This document shows positions 7,231 to 13,931 of a DNA stretch of 15,151 nt, piece after piece. This DNA comes from an uncultured Clostridia bacterium (lineage in GTDB: Bacteria > Bacillota > Clostridia > Peptostreptococcales > Anaerovoracaceae): NCBI GenBank assembly GCA_937915045.1, contig CALDNM010000148.1, positions 1-15,151 on the forward strand. Direction: 5' to 3'. Under the pieces are notes generated by a model that was given only the letters and a program-made list of their open reading frames with translations, was not told the origin of the DNA and ran no database searches. The translations under genes were made by a program, and so were the position numbers. Within the stretch, counting starts at the first letter, position 1. Each line of letters opens with the position of its first letter.

Positions 7231-7782
7231 ATGAAGAATTTACTGATCAAAAGAGATGACGCGTTAGTACTGGCAGTAGATTACCAGGAGCGCCTCATAC
7301 CCGCGATGCATGATGCGGACGATCTTATCAAGTCGTCGGAGCGTTTCATCAAGGGCGCCAGGGTACTCGGCATACCATGCGTAGTGACGCAGCAGTACAC
7401 GAAAGGGCTTGGACCGACGGTCGCTCCGATCGCGGATGCTCTCGGGGATTTTGAACCGCTCGAGAAAAGCTCATTCAACATACTTCTGACAGAAGGCTGC
7501 AGAAAAGCTATAGAAGATACAGGGAGAAAAACAGTTATTCTGATCGGCATCGAAGCTCATATCTGCATACAGCAGACAGCTCTCGCGCTTCTGGAAGAAG
7601 GATATGAGGTCGTGATACTGAGCGACTGCGTTTCATCAAGATCCAAAGGGAACAAGAAAACAGCCGAGGCGAGGATGGCGAAAGCGGGAGCAGTGATCAC
7701 GTCATATGAAGCAGCACTTTTTGAGTTCATGGGAACGTCAGGGGATCCGGATTTCAAAGAGATATCAAAGATCATTAAATAA
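7231..7782 (+). CDS. Isochorismatase-family cysteine hydrolase
   Basis: A 183-residue protein with the catalytic triad of the isochorismatase-like hydrolases: D17 in LAVDYQERL, K79 in LEKSSFN, and C112 in GIEAHICIQQTALAL. In the cysteine members the Cys is the nucleophile that attacks an amide or similar bond; the superfamily includes nicotinamidases, N-carbamoyl-amidases and the poorly characterised YcaC group. The substrate is not evident. The tail after residue 150 (TSYEAALFEFMGTSGDPDFKEISK) is typical of the small stand-alone type. AAGGAG lies 7 bases before the ATG, and the gene starts 13 bases after surE, so the two are surely co-transcribed. Confidence 0.92.
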   Translation: MKNLLIKRDDALVLAVDYQERLIPAMHDADDLIKSSERFIKGARVLGIPCVVTQQYTKGLGPTVAPIADALGDFEPLEKSSFNILLTEGCRKAIEDTGRKTVILIGIEAHICIQQTALALLEEGYEVVILSDCVSSRSKGNKKTAEARMAKAGAVITSYEAALFEFMGTSGDPDFKEISKIIK

Positions 7783-7807
7783 CAAAGCGCAATTCAAAGG
7801 GGCATAA

Positions 7808-8815
7808 ATGATATTTAAAAATAAAATCGAACTTGGGAGCAGAGAAGAGATAGAAAAATATACAGGCGCGGTCAATCACAAAACATCGGGCCTGTCCTTT
7901 TCGTCACTTTATATGTGGCGAAATATAAATGAGTTCAGCTGGGAAGTCATCAACGGTTATATGTGTATCGAGGGCATAAGCCATCTCGAACTCGAAGAAG
8001 GCGTAACGGTGCATTTCATGAATATGCCGCTCAGCCCTACAGGCGTGTATGATCCGGAGCAGCTGCGCGGATGTATACTCGAAGCGAAAAAGCGTTTTGA
8101 AGAAGCAGGCTTCATGTTCACCATGAGGCTCATACCATATCATCTGACGGATACGCTTTATGAGGCGTTCCCGGAAGAACTCGTCTACATGTCGGACCGG
8201 GCGAATTACGACTACGTATATCGCAGGCAGGATCTTGTAGAACTGAAGGGCAGACCGTACCATCAGAAGAAAAACCATCTGAATTACTTCAACAAAAACT
8301 ATATCTGCGAATATCGCGCGCTCGGATCGAAAGATGCCGATGAAGTTATGGCATTCCTGGATTCGTGGGAAGAAGGGAAGGCCGATATACCTGCTGATGA
8401 GCTTCGCATGCTGAAGCTCGAGCAGGAAGCGATGCGCGATGTGCTCGATAATATCGAAACGATCGGATACTACGCGGGAGCGATATATATCGGCGGAGAG
8501 ATGAAGGCGATGTCGATAGGCGGCAGGCTGAATAAAAATACAGTAACGTGTCACGTCGAAAAGGCGGATGCGTCGATACGAGGTCTCTACCCGGCGATCA
8601 CGAAAGAATTCTGCGCGCATCTGCCGGAGCATATACGGTATTTGAATCGTGAAGAAGACATGGATCTTCCGAATCTCAGGAAGGCGAAAATGGCGTATAA
8701 ACCTTGCACGATGATCGAGAAATACATAGTGAATTTCAAGTCGGACAGAAAAGCCGCTCCGATCGCGCCGGTCGCGCAGCCGGGCATCGAATATAACAGC
8801 GAGAACAATAAGTGA
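7808..8815 (+). CDS. DUF2156 domain-containing protein
   Basis: A 335-residue soluble protein. The segments SFSSLYMWR (about 30-38), YDYVYRRQDLVELKGRPYHQ (from about 134) and KKNHLNYFNKNY match, from memory, the DUF2156 family. That family shares the GNAT-like fold of the C-terminal domain of phosphatidylglycerol lysyltransferases (MprF) and of FemX-type aminoacyl transferases. No membrane segments are seen, so it is not an MprF. The late region (AMSIGGRLNKNTVTCHVEKA, then LYPAITKEFCAHL) would form the second half of the acyltransferase fold. The acyl donor and acceptor are unknown. It is the last gene of the surE operon, with AAAGGGG 6 bases before the ATG. The last 15 or so residues after YIVNFKSDRK look disordered. 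Confidence 0.88.
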   Translation: MIFKNKIELGSREEIEKYTGAVNHKTSGLSFSSLYMWRNINEFSWEVINGYMCIEGISHLELEEGVTVHFMNMPLSPTGVYDPEQLRGCILEAKKRFEEAGFMFTMRLIPYHLTDTLYEAFPEELVYMSDRANYDYVYRRQDLVELKGRPYHQKKNHLNYFNKNYICEYRALGSKDADEVMAFLDSWEEGKADIPADELRMLKLEQEAMRDVLDNIETIGYYAGAIYIGGEMKAMSIGGRLNKNTVTCHVEKADASIRGLYPAITKEFCAHLPEHIRYLNREEDMDLPNLRKAKMAYKPCTMIEKYIVNFKSDRKAAPIAPVAQPGIEYNSENNK

Positions 8816-8821
8816 ATGCTC

Positions 8822-8850
8822 TTGAAACCGGTTTGATTTTAAGGTATATT
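8822..8850 (+). promoter_or_regulatory. Thiolase promoter with flanking TTAAGG repeats
   Basis: The -35 is TTGAAA (8822-8827) and the -10 is TATATT (8845-8850), with a 17-base spacer. Direct copies of TTAAGG lie at 8839-8844 and 8849-8854 and bracket the -10, which may be a regulator site. A small hairpin, GAGAC-AGTA-GTCTC (8877-8890), lies directly before the ribosome binding site. Confidence 0.7.
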
Positions 8851-8904
8851 AAGGACATCTAGCTATTGGTTTCACAGAGACAGTAGTCTCACTGGAGGAA
8901 AGAA

Positions 8905-10086
8905 ATGAAAGAACCTGTAATTGTATCGGCGGCCAGAACTCCTATTGGAAGTTTCGGCGGCGCGCTTAAAAACGTACCGGCAGTTACGCTCGGATCGATC
9001 GCGGTCAAAGCCGCAGTTGAAAGAGCAGGTATCGACCCGGCATCCATCGATGAAGTCATACTTGGCTGTGTGCTTCAGGCAGGTCAGGGACAGAATGTCG
9101 CTAGACAGGTCGAGCTCGCTGCGGGTATCCCAAAAGAGATCCCTGCGATGACGATAAACAAAGTCTGCGGATCAGGCCTGAGGACAGTTGAACTCGCTGC
9201 TCAGATCATCAAAGCGGGAGACGCTGACATCATCGTTACCGGTGGTACAGAAAGCATGTCCACATCACCTTTTGTAGATCATAAGGCAAGATGGGGAGCT
9301 CGCATGGGCAATTATGAAGTAGAAGACATCATGATAAAGGATGGCCTTTCGGACATCTTCAATCATTATCACATGGGCATCACGGCTGAGAACGTAGCTG
9401 AGCAGTGGGGCCTCACAAGACAGGAACTCGATGAGTTCTCAGCAAGATCACAGCAGAGAGCAGTAGCTGCTATCAAGGCTGGAAAATTCAAGGACGAGAT
9501 CGTTCCTGTAGAGATCCCTCAGAGAAAGGGAGATCCGGTCATTTTCGATACTGATGAATTCCCAAGGGATGGTGTCACAGCGGAAGGTATCGGCAAGCTC
9601 AAACCTGCATTCAAGAAAGACGGTATCGTCACAGCGGCGAACTCGTCCGGGATCAATGACTCGGCGGCAGCTCTCGTAGTTATGTCGAGAGAAAAAGCTG
9701 ACGAGCTTGGACTCAAGCCAATGGCAAAGATCGTATCGTATGCTTCGGCAGGCGTAGATCCTTCGATCATGGGCATAGGTCCTGTACCTGCTTCAAAGAA
9801 GTGCCTCGCAAAAGCGGGCTGGACAGTAGGAGACCTCGACCTCGTAGAGGCGAATGAGGCTTTCGCGGCTCAGTCAGTAGCAGTAGGCAAGGAAATGGGC
9901 TGGAGCGATGACATTCTCAACGTCAACGGCGGAGCTATCGCGCTCGGACATCCTATCGGTTCGTCCGGAGCTCGTATCCTCATAACACTTCTGTACGAGA
10001 TGCAGAGAAGAGGATCGAAGAAGGGACTCGCTACACTCTGCATAGGCGGAGGCATGGGCACAGCATGCGCTGTCGAGATGGAATAA
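8905..10086 (+). CDS. thlA: Acetyl-CoA C-acetyltransferase (biosynthetic thiolase)
   Basis: A 393-residue thiolase of exactly the family length. It condenses two acetyl-CoA to acetoacetyl-CoA, the first step towards butyrate or ketone-type products in fermenting Clostridia; the reverse reaction breaks down acetoacetyl-CoA. Catalytic residues are visible: the nucleophile C88 in NKVCGSGLR, H349 in ALGHPIGSSGARI, and C379 in CIGGGMGTA, plus the NEAFAAQ motif. GGAGG lies 7 bases before the ATG. It has its own promoter and is followed by a strong terminator, so it is monocistronic. Codon choice (many AGA, GCT, CTC and ATC) looks more selective than in its neighbours, which suggests high expression. 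No hbd, crt or bcd genes are adjacent, so its exact pathway is open. Confidence 0.96.
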   Translation: MKEPVIVSAARTPIGSFGGALKNVPAVTLGSIAVKAAVERAGIDPASIDEVILGCVLQAGQGQNVARQVELAAGIPKEIPAMTINKVCGSGLRTVELAAQIIKAGDADIIVTGGTESMSTSPFVDHKARWGARMGNYEVEDIMIKDGLSDIFNHYHMGITAENVAEQWGLTRQELDEFSARSQQRAVAAIKAGKFKDEIVPVEIPQRKGDPVIFDTDEFPRDGVTAEGIGKLKPAFKKDGIVTAANSSGINDSAAALVVMSREKADELGLKPMAKIVSYASAGVDPSIMGIGPVPASKKCLAKAGWTVGDLDLVEANEAFAAQSVAVGKEMGWSDDILNVNGGAIALGHPIGSSGARILITLLYEMQRRGSKKGLATLCIGGGMGTACAVEME

Positions 10087-10124
10087 CTTTAAGCGAAAAT
10101 CAAAACCAATGATCATAAACAAAA

Positions 10125-10176
10125 GGGCTGTCGCATCGAGGGATTTCTCATCCCTTAATGTGACAGTCCTTGTTTT
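10125..10176 (+). terminator. Compound terminator hairpin after the thiolase gene
   Basis: A 12-bp outer stem, GGGCTGTCGCAT (10125-10136) with ATGTGACAGTCC (10158-10169), includes two G-T pairs. It continues into an inner 6-bp stem, AGGGAT (10139-10144) with ATCCCT (10150-10155), with a 5-base loop. TTGTTTT follows. Confidence 0.8.
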
Positions 10177-10264
10177 GTATAGAGACCTGGAGAGTCGAAC
10201 TCGCGTAGCGAACGAAGAGAGCGGAGGGGAGGCCGGAGGCTGCGTTCATCTCCATCACTTTTTT

Positions 10265-10299
10265 GCCGGAACGAGCTATACCGCTCCGGCTATTTTATT
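10265..10299 (+). terminator. Second rho-independent terminator
   Basis: The stem is GCCGGA (10265-10270) with TCCGGC (10285-10290), plus two inner C-G pairs, followed by TATTTTATT. It closes a GC- and purine-rich stretch (10185-10264) with no recognisable gene. Confidence 0.6.
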
Positions 10300-10593
10300 G
10301 CAGCGGACACGGCTGATTTTAATCGTTTAGAGAGCTTTTGGAGCATGGACAAAAACGCGTTCAGATCCCTCTCAGACCTGCCTAAAGGTATGATCGATGG
10401 GATGAATGGTGGGATTTTTAGATCACTATTTGGGTGTCGAGAGGGGCGAAGTTGTTCGCACATTTGATTTTTGTTTTTAATTCGTTCTCCACATAGAATG
10501 TGCTGATAAAGCAACAATTACGAAGATGATACAACGCATAGATTATAAAGTGTGTATTGAGTCCATGTTAAAGCCGATTTCTAATGCTTTGAG
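10300..10593. other. Intergenic stretch without a supported gene
   Basis: All frames are short and lack ribosome binding sites. GC content falls visibly from about 10440 onwards, which marks the left edge of the A+T-rich accessory island. I see no terminal inverted repeats or transposase remnants here. Confidence 0.5.
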
Positions 10594-10746
10594 ATGAGTT
10601 ATGTTTTCAAAGAATATATACTGCAATGGATAGATGATGTTTCCGGTATCGCAATTTGTCCTTGTTGTGGAATAGATGCTATTATCGGTGAATATAGCGG
10701 GTATCCTATTACTGAAGAAGTCTTAAAAGAGATGTATGATTATTGA
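10585..10746 (+). pseudogene. Remnant of a small zinc-ribbon protein (CPCCGID...SGYPIT type)
   Basis: The frame reads CFEMSYVFKEYILQWID from 10585, then AICPCCGIDAIIGEYSGYPI and TEEVLKEMYDY, ending at TGA 10744-10746. From memory, this matches small bacterial 'cytoplasmic proteins' in which a CFHC pair and a CPxCGIDSVIG pair together hold zinc. Here the first pair is spoiled (CFEM instead of CFHC), an in-frame TAA (10582-10584) lies directly upstream, and neither the internal ATG at 10594 nor any other start has a ribosome site. The usual C-terminal YWF is also missing. It is therefore read as a 5'-truncated, decayed copy. The function of the family is not known to me. A stem-loop follows at 10752. 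Confidence 0.55.
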
Positions 10747-10751
10747 TTTCA

Positions 10752-10775
10752 ACTAACATGATCATAGCATGTTAG
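10752..10775. terminator. Perfect 9-bp hairpin after the zinc-ribbon remnant
   Basis: ACTAACATG (10752-10760) pairs with CATGTTAGT (10768-10776 region) across a 7-base loop. It lies 6 bases after the stop codon. There is no clear T run, so it may be a weak terminator or an operator-like dyad. Confidence 0.45.
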
Positions 10776-10818
10776 TAAAATTTGCATTGACGTTATTTAT
10801 TATTCAGGGAAGAATCAT

Positions 10819-10988
10819 ATGAGTTTTCAAGAAATAAGGCAACAATATGTATATGCAAGGAAAAAAACAAATGGCTGATGGCCAATGGATTTGAAATTCT
10901 TATCATGGAAGGAGTAAAAGCATGGCAACTAAACAAAGCAGGATTAGGGAAACATAATCAAATTCGTTTAAGTGAATTTTGTTATTGA
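10819..10988 (+). pseudogene. Short gene split by a frameshift in an A7 run
   Basis: The first frame starts at ATG 10819 after AGGGAAG and reads MSFQEIRQQYVYARKK, then stops at TGA 10876. From the A run at 10861-10867, a shift of one base opens a second frame that reads KWLMANGFEILIMEGVKAWQ, then LNKAGLGKHNQIRLSEFCY, to TGA 10986-10988. The two halves join into one plausible protein of about 56 residues, and neither half is plausible alone. I do not recognise the family. It could be a true pseudogene, a sequencing error in the homopolymer, or a frame restored by slippage. Confidence 0.4.
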
Positions 10989-11013
10989 TGGGGAATAGTT
11001 ATGATGATATAAT
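10985..11013 (+). promoter_or_regulatory. Promoter of the secreted/membrane protein unit
   Basis: The -35 is TTGATG (10985-10990) and the -10 is a perfect TATAAT (11008-11013) with an extended TG (11005-11006), with a 17-base spacer. It overlaps the stop codon of the preceding frameshifted gene. The first start codon is about 150 bases downstream. Confidence 0.7.
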
Positions 11014-11019
11014 ATATTC

Positions 11020-11165
11020 AATTGCTTGCTTTTGAGTGAATGGTTGGCAATTCTAAAGGTGTTAATAGGCTCCCGGGTCAAGCAAGCCGTAACATTTGGG
11101 CTTAACTCGATTGAATGCGTTATGTGCGTGAAAAGAGTAGTTAAGTCATGTTGAGGGAGCGAGAG
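11020..11165 (+). promoter_or_regulatory. Long leader with alternative stems, possible cis-regulatory RNA
   Basis: Three pairings are visible. GCTTGCTT (11024-11031) pairs with AAGCAAGC (11080-11087). AAGCC (11084-11088) pairs with GGCTT (11099-11103). CTTAACT (11101-11107) pairs with AGTTAAG (11139-11145), which ends shortly before the ribosome site GAGGGAG. The first two share bases, as do the second and third, so alternative folds are possible. No known riboswitch consensus is recognised. Confidence 0.35.
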
Positions 11166-11764
11166 ATGATACAAAACAATAAGAGAAGAGTAACCATTTA
11201 TTTAGGTTTCGCTTTAATGCTTTTTTTGGGGATACTGGTGATGATTCCATCATCAGTTTTCGCCAAAACAGTAATTACTGGGCATACAGTTATACCTGAA
11301 GCCCATTAAGAAGTTCGATATCTCAGGACTACAGTTACGAAATGGACCAAATTTAAATATGTAACAGATGCGTGGACTAAATTAGAAAAAGGAGATGCTC
11401 TTTTTTATGTCTATGGATCAGGCAATGCAGTGACTCTATCAGTTTCTGCCGGATATCACGGAGCCACCTTTGGGGTATCGGTTCCTCTTGGGCATACCAA
11501 CTTTTCTGGGGGGCGGTGTAATTAAACGCATAAAAAAAGATGGCAAATATAAACTTAAAGCAAAAAAACTTGTTCAACTCACAGTTGTTCAAAGCCAAAT
11601 TCGCAACTTGGATGTCACCAACAAAAAACCCGTAAGTAAATGGAAAAATTGTATGCTTTGTTCCCGAAAATGCAAAGACAAGGAACGAATTCCAGAACTA
11701 GTACGAAAAAAATAGTAATGGAGTCTGTACATATGCATATTATAGAGAGGAGAGAGTACATTGA
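11166..11764 (+). pseudogene. Decayed gene for a secreted protein (two stops, two frameshifts)
   Basis: ATG 11166, preceded by GAGGGAG, opens a clear signal peptide: a basic start (NNKRR), a hydrophobic core (FALMLFLGILVMIPSS) and a cleavage site after VFA. After KTVITGHTVIPEAH the frame meets TAA 11307 but continues in the same frame with protein-like sequence (EVRYLRTTVTKWTKF to AVTLSVSAGYHGATFGVSVP). A G6 run at about 11510-11515 shifts it to the next frame (GGGVIKRIKKDGKYKLKAKK to LDVTNKKPVS). Near 11635-11640 it shifts again to GKIVCFVPENAKTRNEFQN, meets TAG 11699, and goes on to NSNGVCTYAYYREERVH with TGA 11762-11764. That last stop overlaps the TTG start of the next gene, evidence that it was the original end. 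The intact product would have had about 195-200 residues. No family is recognised. Confidence 0.7.
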
Positions 11765-12189
11765 AAATCAGAATGCTAAAAATCATTGGAATAATTGCTT
11801 TATCTGTATTAGTGATATATTGTACGTGGTATGTTACATATTCCACATTTTCGGAGCATTTAACGATATCGAAAACAGAATTTTGTGGAACATATCATAT
11901 AGAAAACAGCAGCAAAACTTTGGATGATGAATATTTGAGCATATATAATAAATCCGGAAAGGATACGCCAAATGTTTACCGTCGATTTGATACCGAAAAT
12001 GTGATTTCACAAAATGGAAGTTGTAAAGTCACAGACGAAAACATTTTGACATTTTATATTAACAATAAAATCAAAGGCACATTACTATATTCTTATAAAA
12101 AATATTATTATGTGCCAAATGGGGGAAAAGCTATTGTCGTAAAGAAAATCAGCGATGCAGCAACGCTCTCATCAGGTAAATATGAATAG
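11761..12189 (+). CDS. Small membrane-anchored hypothetical protein
   Basis: A 142-residue protein starting at TTG 11761, with GAGGAGAG upstream at good spacing; the next in-frame ATG (11773) lacks a ribosome site. An N-terminal hydrophobic segment (LKIIGIIALSVLVIYCTWYV, about residues 6-25) would anchor it in the membrane, with the rest outside. The outer part is rich in Tyr, Ser, Lys and Asn (EFCGTYHIENSSKT, LLYSYKKYYYVPNGGKAIVV) and may be a small beta-structure. There are three cysteines (C21, C42 and C88, approximate numbering). No known domain is recognised. Its start overlaps the stop of the decayed secreted-protein gene, so it was probably made together with that protein. The frame is intact although its partner is not. 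Base composition is A+T-rich like the rest of the island. Confidence 0.7.
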   Translation: MKIRMLKIIGIIALSVLVIYCTWYVTYSTFSEHLTISKTEFCGTYHIENSSKTLDDEYLSIYNKSGKDTPNVYRRFDTENVISQNGSCKVTDENILTFYINNKIKGTLLYSYKKYYYVPNGGKAIVVKKISDAATLSSGKYE

Positions 12190-12214
12190 AAATATAGTTA
12201 TGCGGCCGATGAGA

Positions 12215-12246
12215 TAGTCCCAAAACTTGAAGTGTAGGACTACTTT
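12215..12246 (+). terminator. Probable terminator after the membrane protein gene
   Basis: TAGTCC (12215-12220) pairs with GGACTA (12237-12242), followed by CTTTTCT. The stem is short and the loop long (16 bases). Confidence 0.4.
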
Positions 12247-12352
12247 TCTATTTGCAAAGAGCCTAGCAAGGGAGCATCAATTAAATCTACGTCAAATACT
12301 GATTTGGGAGAGAAGAATGATAGAAAGGTGATGGATCCTTCAGGAAGATATG

Positions 12353-12391
12353 TACCCTCTTTACTGGACAACCAGTAAGGAGGGTATTTTT
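12353..12391 (+). terminator. Strong terminator at the right edge of the island
   Basis: A 15-bp stem (12353-12367 with 12372-12386), with a single T-G wobble and an ACAA loop, is followed by TTTTT on the plus strand. It ends plus-strand transcription out of the island. It is 11 bases from the convergent kinase stop and could also slow minus-strand transcripts, but there is no T run on that side. Confidence 0.8.
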
Positions 12392-12401
12392 ATGATCCGG
12401 A

Positions 12402-13919
12402 TCACAGAGATCCATTTTCATCAGTATCAGCTTTGGTGTCGCTGTTTGAAAGAGGCGGTATCGAAGGCGGGATAATTGAAGGTTCAGAAGACGCTTCTTT
12501 GATCTCATAATCAGCATCGAGTACGCCTTCCGGAGGGCCGCTGTCGATACGCGATGATGAGAATGCTGAAGAGTCCGCCGATGAGACTGTCCCTGGCCCG
12601 GCCTGCGGTTTGACCGCCTTGACCTTCTGGCCGCGTTTGAATCTGCTCTTGCTCGCGCCGGAAGCCAGAGGAAGTGTCGCCGTGAATGTAGTCCCTTCAC
12701 TTTCAGTGCTTTTGCAAGTTATGACACCGCCGTGTTTTTCGACGATGCTTTTCGCTATCGCGAGGCCAAGCCCGTATCCGCCTTCCTGCGTTCTGGCTTT
12801 ATCCGCGCGGTAGAAACGCTCAAAGATATGTCCGATATCTTCTTTAGGTATCGGCTCGCCGGTATTGTTCACGGAGAAATCCACAACAGATCCCTTCGAA
12901 GCGACTTTCACGAAGATCCGCCCGCCGTCCCCAGCGTATTTTATCGCATTGTCTATAAGTATATGAGCAAGCTGCTTCAGCTGAGTAGGGTCGCCGTTCA
13001 CCTTCGTGTCACGTTCGATGTCCGCGTCTATCAGAACGCCTTTTTCAAACGCTACAGGTTCGAACTGAAGATATATATCCATTATTGTATCGGACCATGA
13101 AACATCGGAGCAGATGATCTTCTGGTTCGCCGCGTCGGCCGCGTCTGAGCGGGCAAGGAAGAGCAGGTTGTCGACCAGCTTTTTCATGTGGTTTGCTTCT
13201 GCCTGCGTGCTTTCGATCCATTGCTTCTGACCTGTGACTGTGTCGTTCACATGACCGGGCGACATCAGTATGTCGTTGTTCGCGAGAATGACAGTAAGCG
13301 GAGTCTTTAGTTCGTGCGACGCGTCAGCAACGAACTGCTGCTGCTGTACCCATGCTTTTTCAACAGGTCTGAGAACTATCTTCGACAGCAGTATGCTGAT
13401 GAGAAGCAGGATGAACAGAGCCGCGCCGCCCATGAGGACCGACGAAGTGTTCTGCGCTTTCGCGGCCATGATGACCGTGTAGGTGTCCGCGAAGACGATG
13501 ACATTATCGTTTCCGCTGCTGGCTTTGTAATACGCGAGGTTGAGTGATTTCACGCGTCCCGTATTATTGTCGGCGCCGAGAGCAGCGCTGACCGCTGTCG
13601 CGAGATTCTCGTCGTTTATAGAGCCATATTTCTGATATACAGAAGAGACCTTGCCGCTGTCATCGCAGACAACAGTTACTGTGGCCACGGATCCGAGCTT
13701 GTCGTTGTTGTTCTTGTGGGCGTTTCCGCCGCCGCCGATGTTCGGACGGGACATATCACCGTTTTCATATGCCTTCATAGACTGAGTGAGAGCGGCCGAT
13801 ATGTCGTTGATCGCGTCGCGGTAAGTATTTATGCATATGCCAAAGATGACGGAGACGATAACGACTCCGACGAGCACCATATTTATTAGTATGAATCTGT
13901 GCTGTAGTTTCTGTAGCAT
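12402..13919 (-). CDS. Sensor histidine kinase with extended C-terminal tail
   Basis: A 505-residue membrane kinase, partner of the response regulator directly upstream (12-base gap). TM1 is about residues 10-30 and TM2 about 161-183; between them is an extracytoplasmic domain of about 130 residues with a glycine/asparagine-rich linker (GGGGNAHKNNND). The dimerisation and phosphoacceptor helix holds H202 in FVADASHELKTPLT. The ATPase domain shows the N box (HILIDNAIKYAGDGG, N324), NNTGEPIP, FERFYRADKAR and GYGLGLAIAKS. The catalytic core ends at about residue 418 (TATLPLAS). About 87 more residues follow, with a basic patch (KSRFKRGQKVKAVK) and then a Ser/Pro/acidic stretch, which is unusual for this class. 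No clear HAMP domain is seen. The start lacks a good ribosome site, so translation may depend on coupling to the regulator gene. The signal is unknown. Confidence 0.93.
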   Translation of the reverse strand: MLQKLQHRFILINMVLVGVVIVSVIFGICINTYRDAINDISAALTQSMKAYENGDMSRPNIGGGGNAHKNNNDKLGSVATVTVVCDDSGKVSSVYQKYGSINDENLATAVSAALGADNNTGRVKSLNLAYYKASSGNDNVIVFADTYTVIMAAKAQNTSSVLMGGAALFILLLISILLSKIVLRPVEKAWVQQQQFVADASHELKTPLTVILANNDILMSPGHVNDTVTGQKQWIESTQAEANHMKKLVDNLLFLARSDAADAANQKIICSDVSWSDTIMDIYLQFEPVAFEKGVLIDADIERDTKVNGDPTQLKQLAHILIDNAIKYAGDGGRIFVKVASKGSVVDFSVNNTGEPIPKEDIGHIFERFYRADKARTQEGGYGLGLAIAKSIVEKHGGVITCKSTESEGTTFTATLPLASGASKSRFKRGQKVKAVKPQAGPGTVSSADSSAFSSSRIDSGPPEGVLDADYEIKEASSEPSIIPPSIPPLSNSDTKADTDENGSL

Positions 13920-13931
13920 ATCAAATCAGGA

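Noticed and set aside
10345..10467. A 40-codon plus-strand ORF (MDKNAFRSLSDLPKGM...)
   Set aside because: The only SD-like bases touch the ATG (spacing 1), there is no promoter, and no family is recognised.
10290..10517. A 75-codon minus-strand ORF
   Set aside because: It has no ribosome site, it runs through the terminator at 10265-10299, and it has no recognisable domain.
10908..10957. A strong AAGGAG followed by an ATG and 11 codons
   Set aside because: It is too short and falls inside the better-supported frame of the A7-split gene. It is probably chance.
12244..12375. An open plus-strand frame ending ...GRYVPSLLDNQ
   Set aside because: It has no start with a ribosome site, and its end is formed by the terminator stem. 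It could be a gene remnant but cannot be supported.
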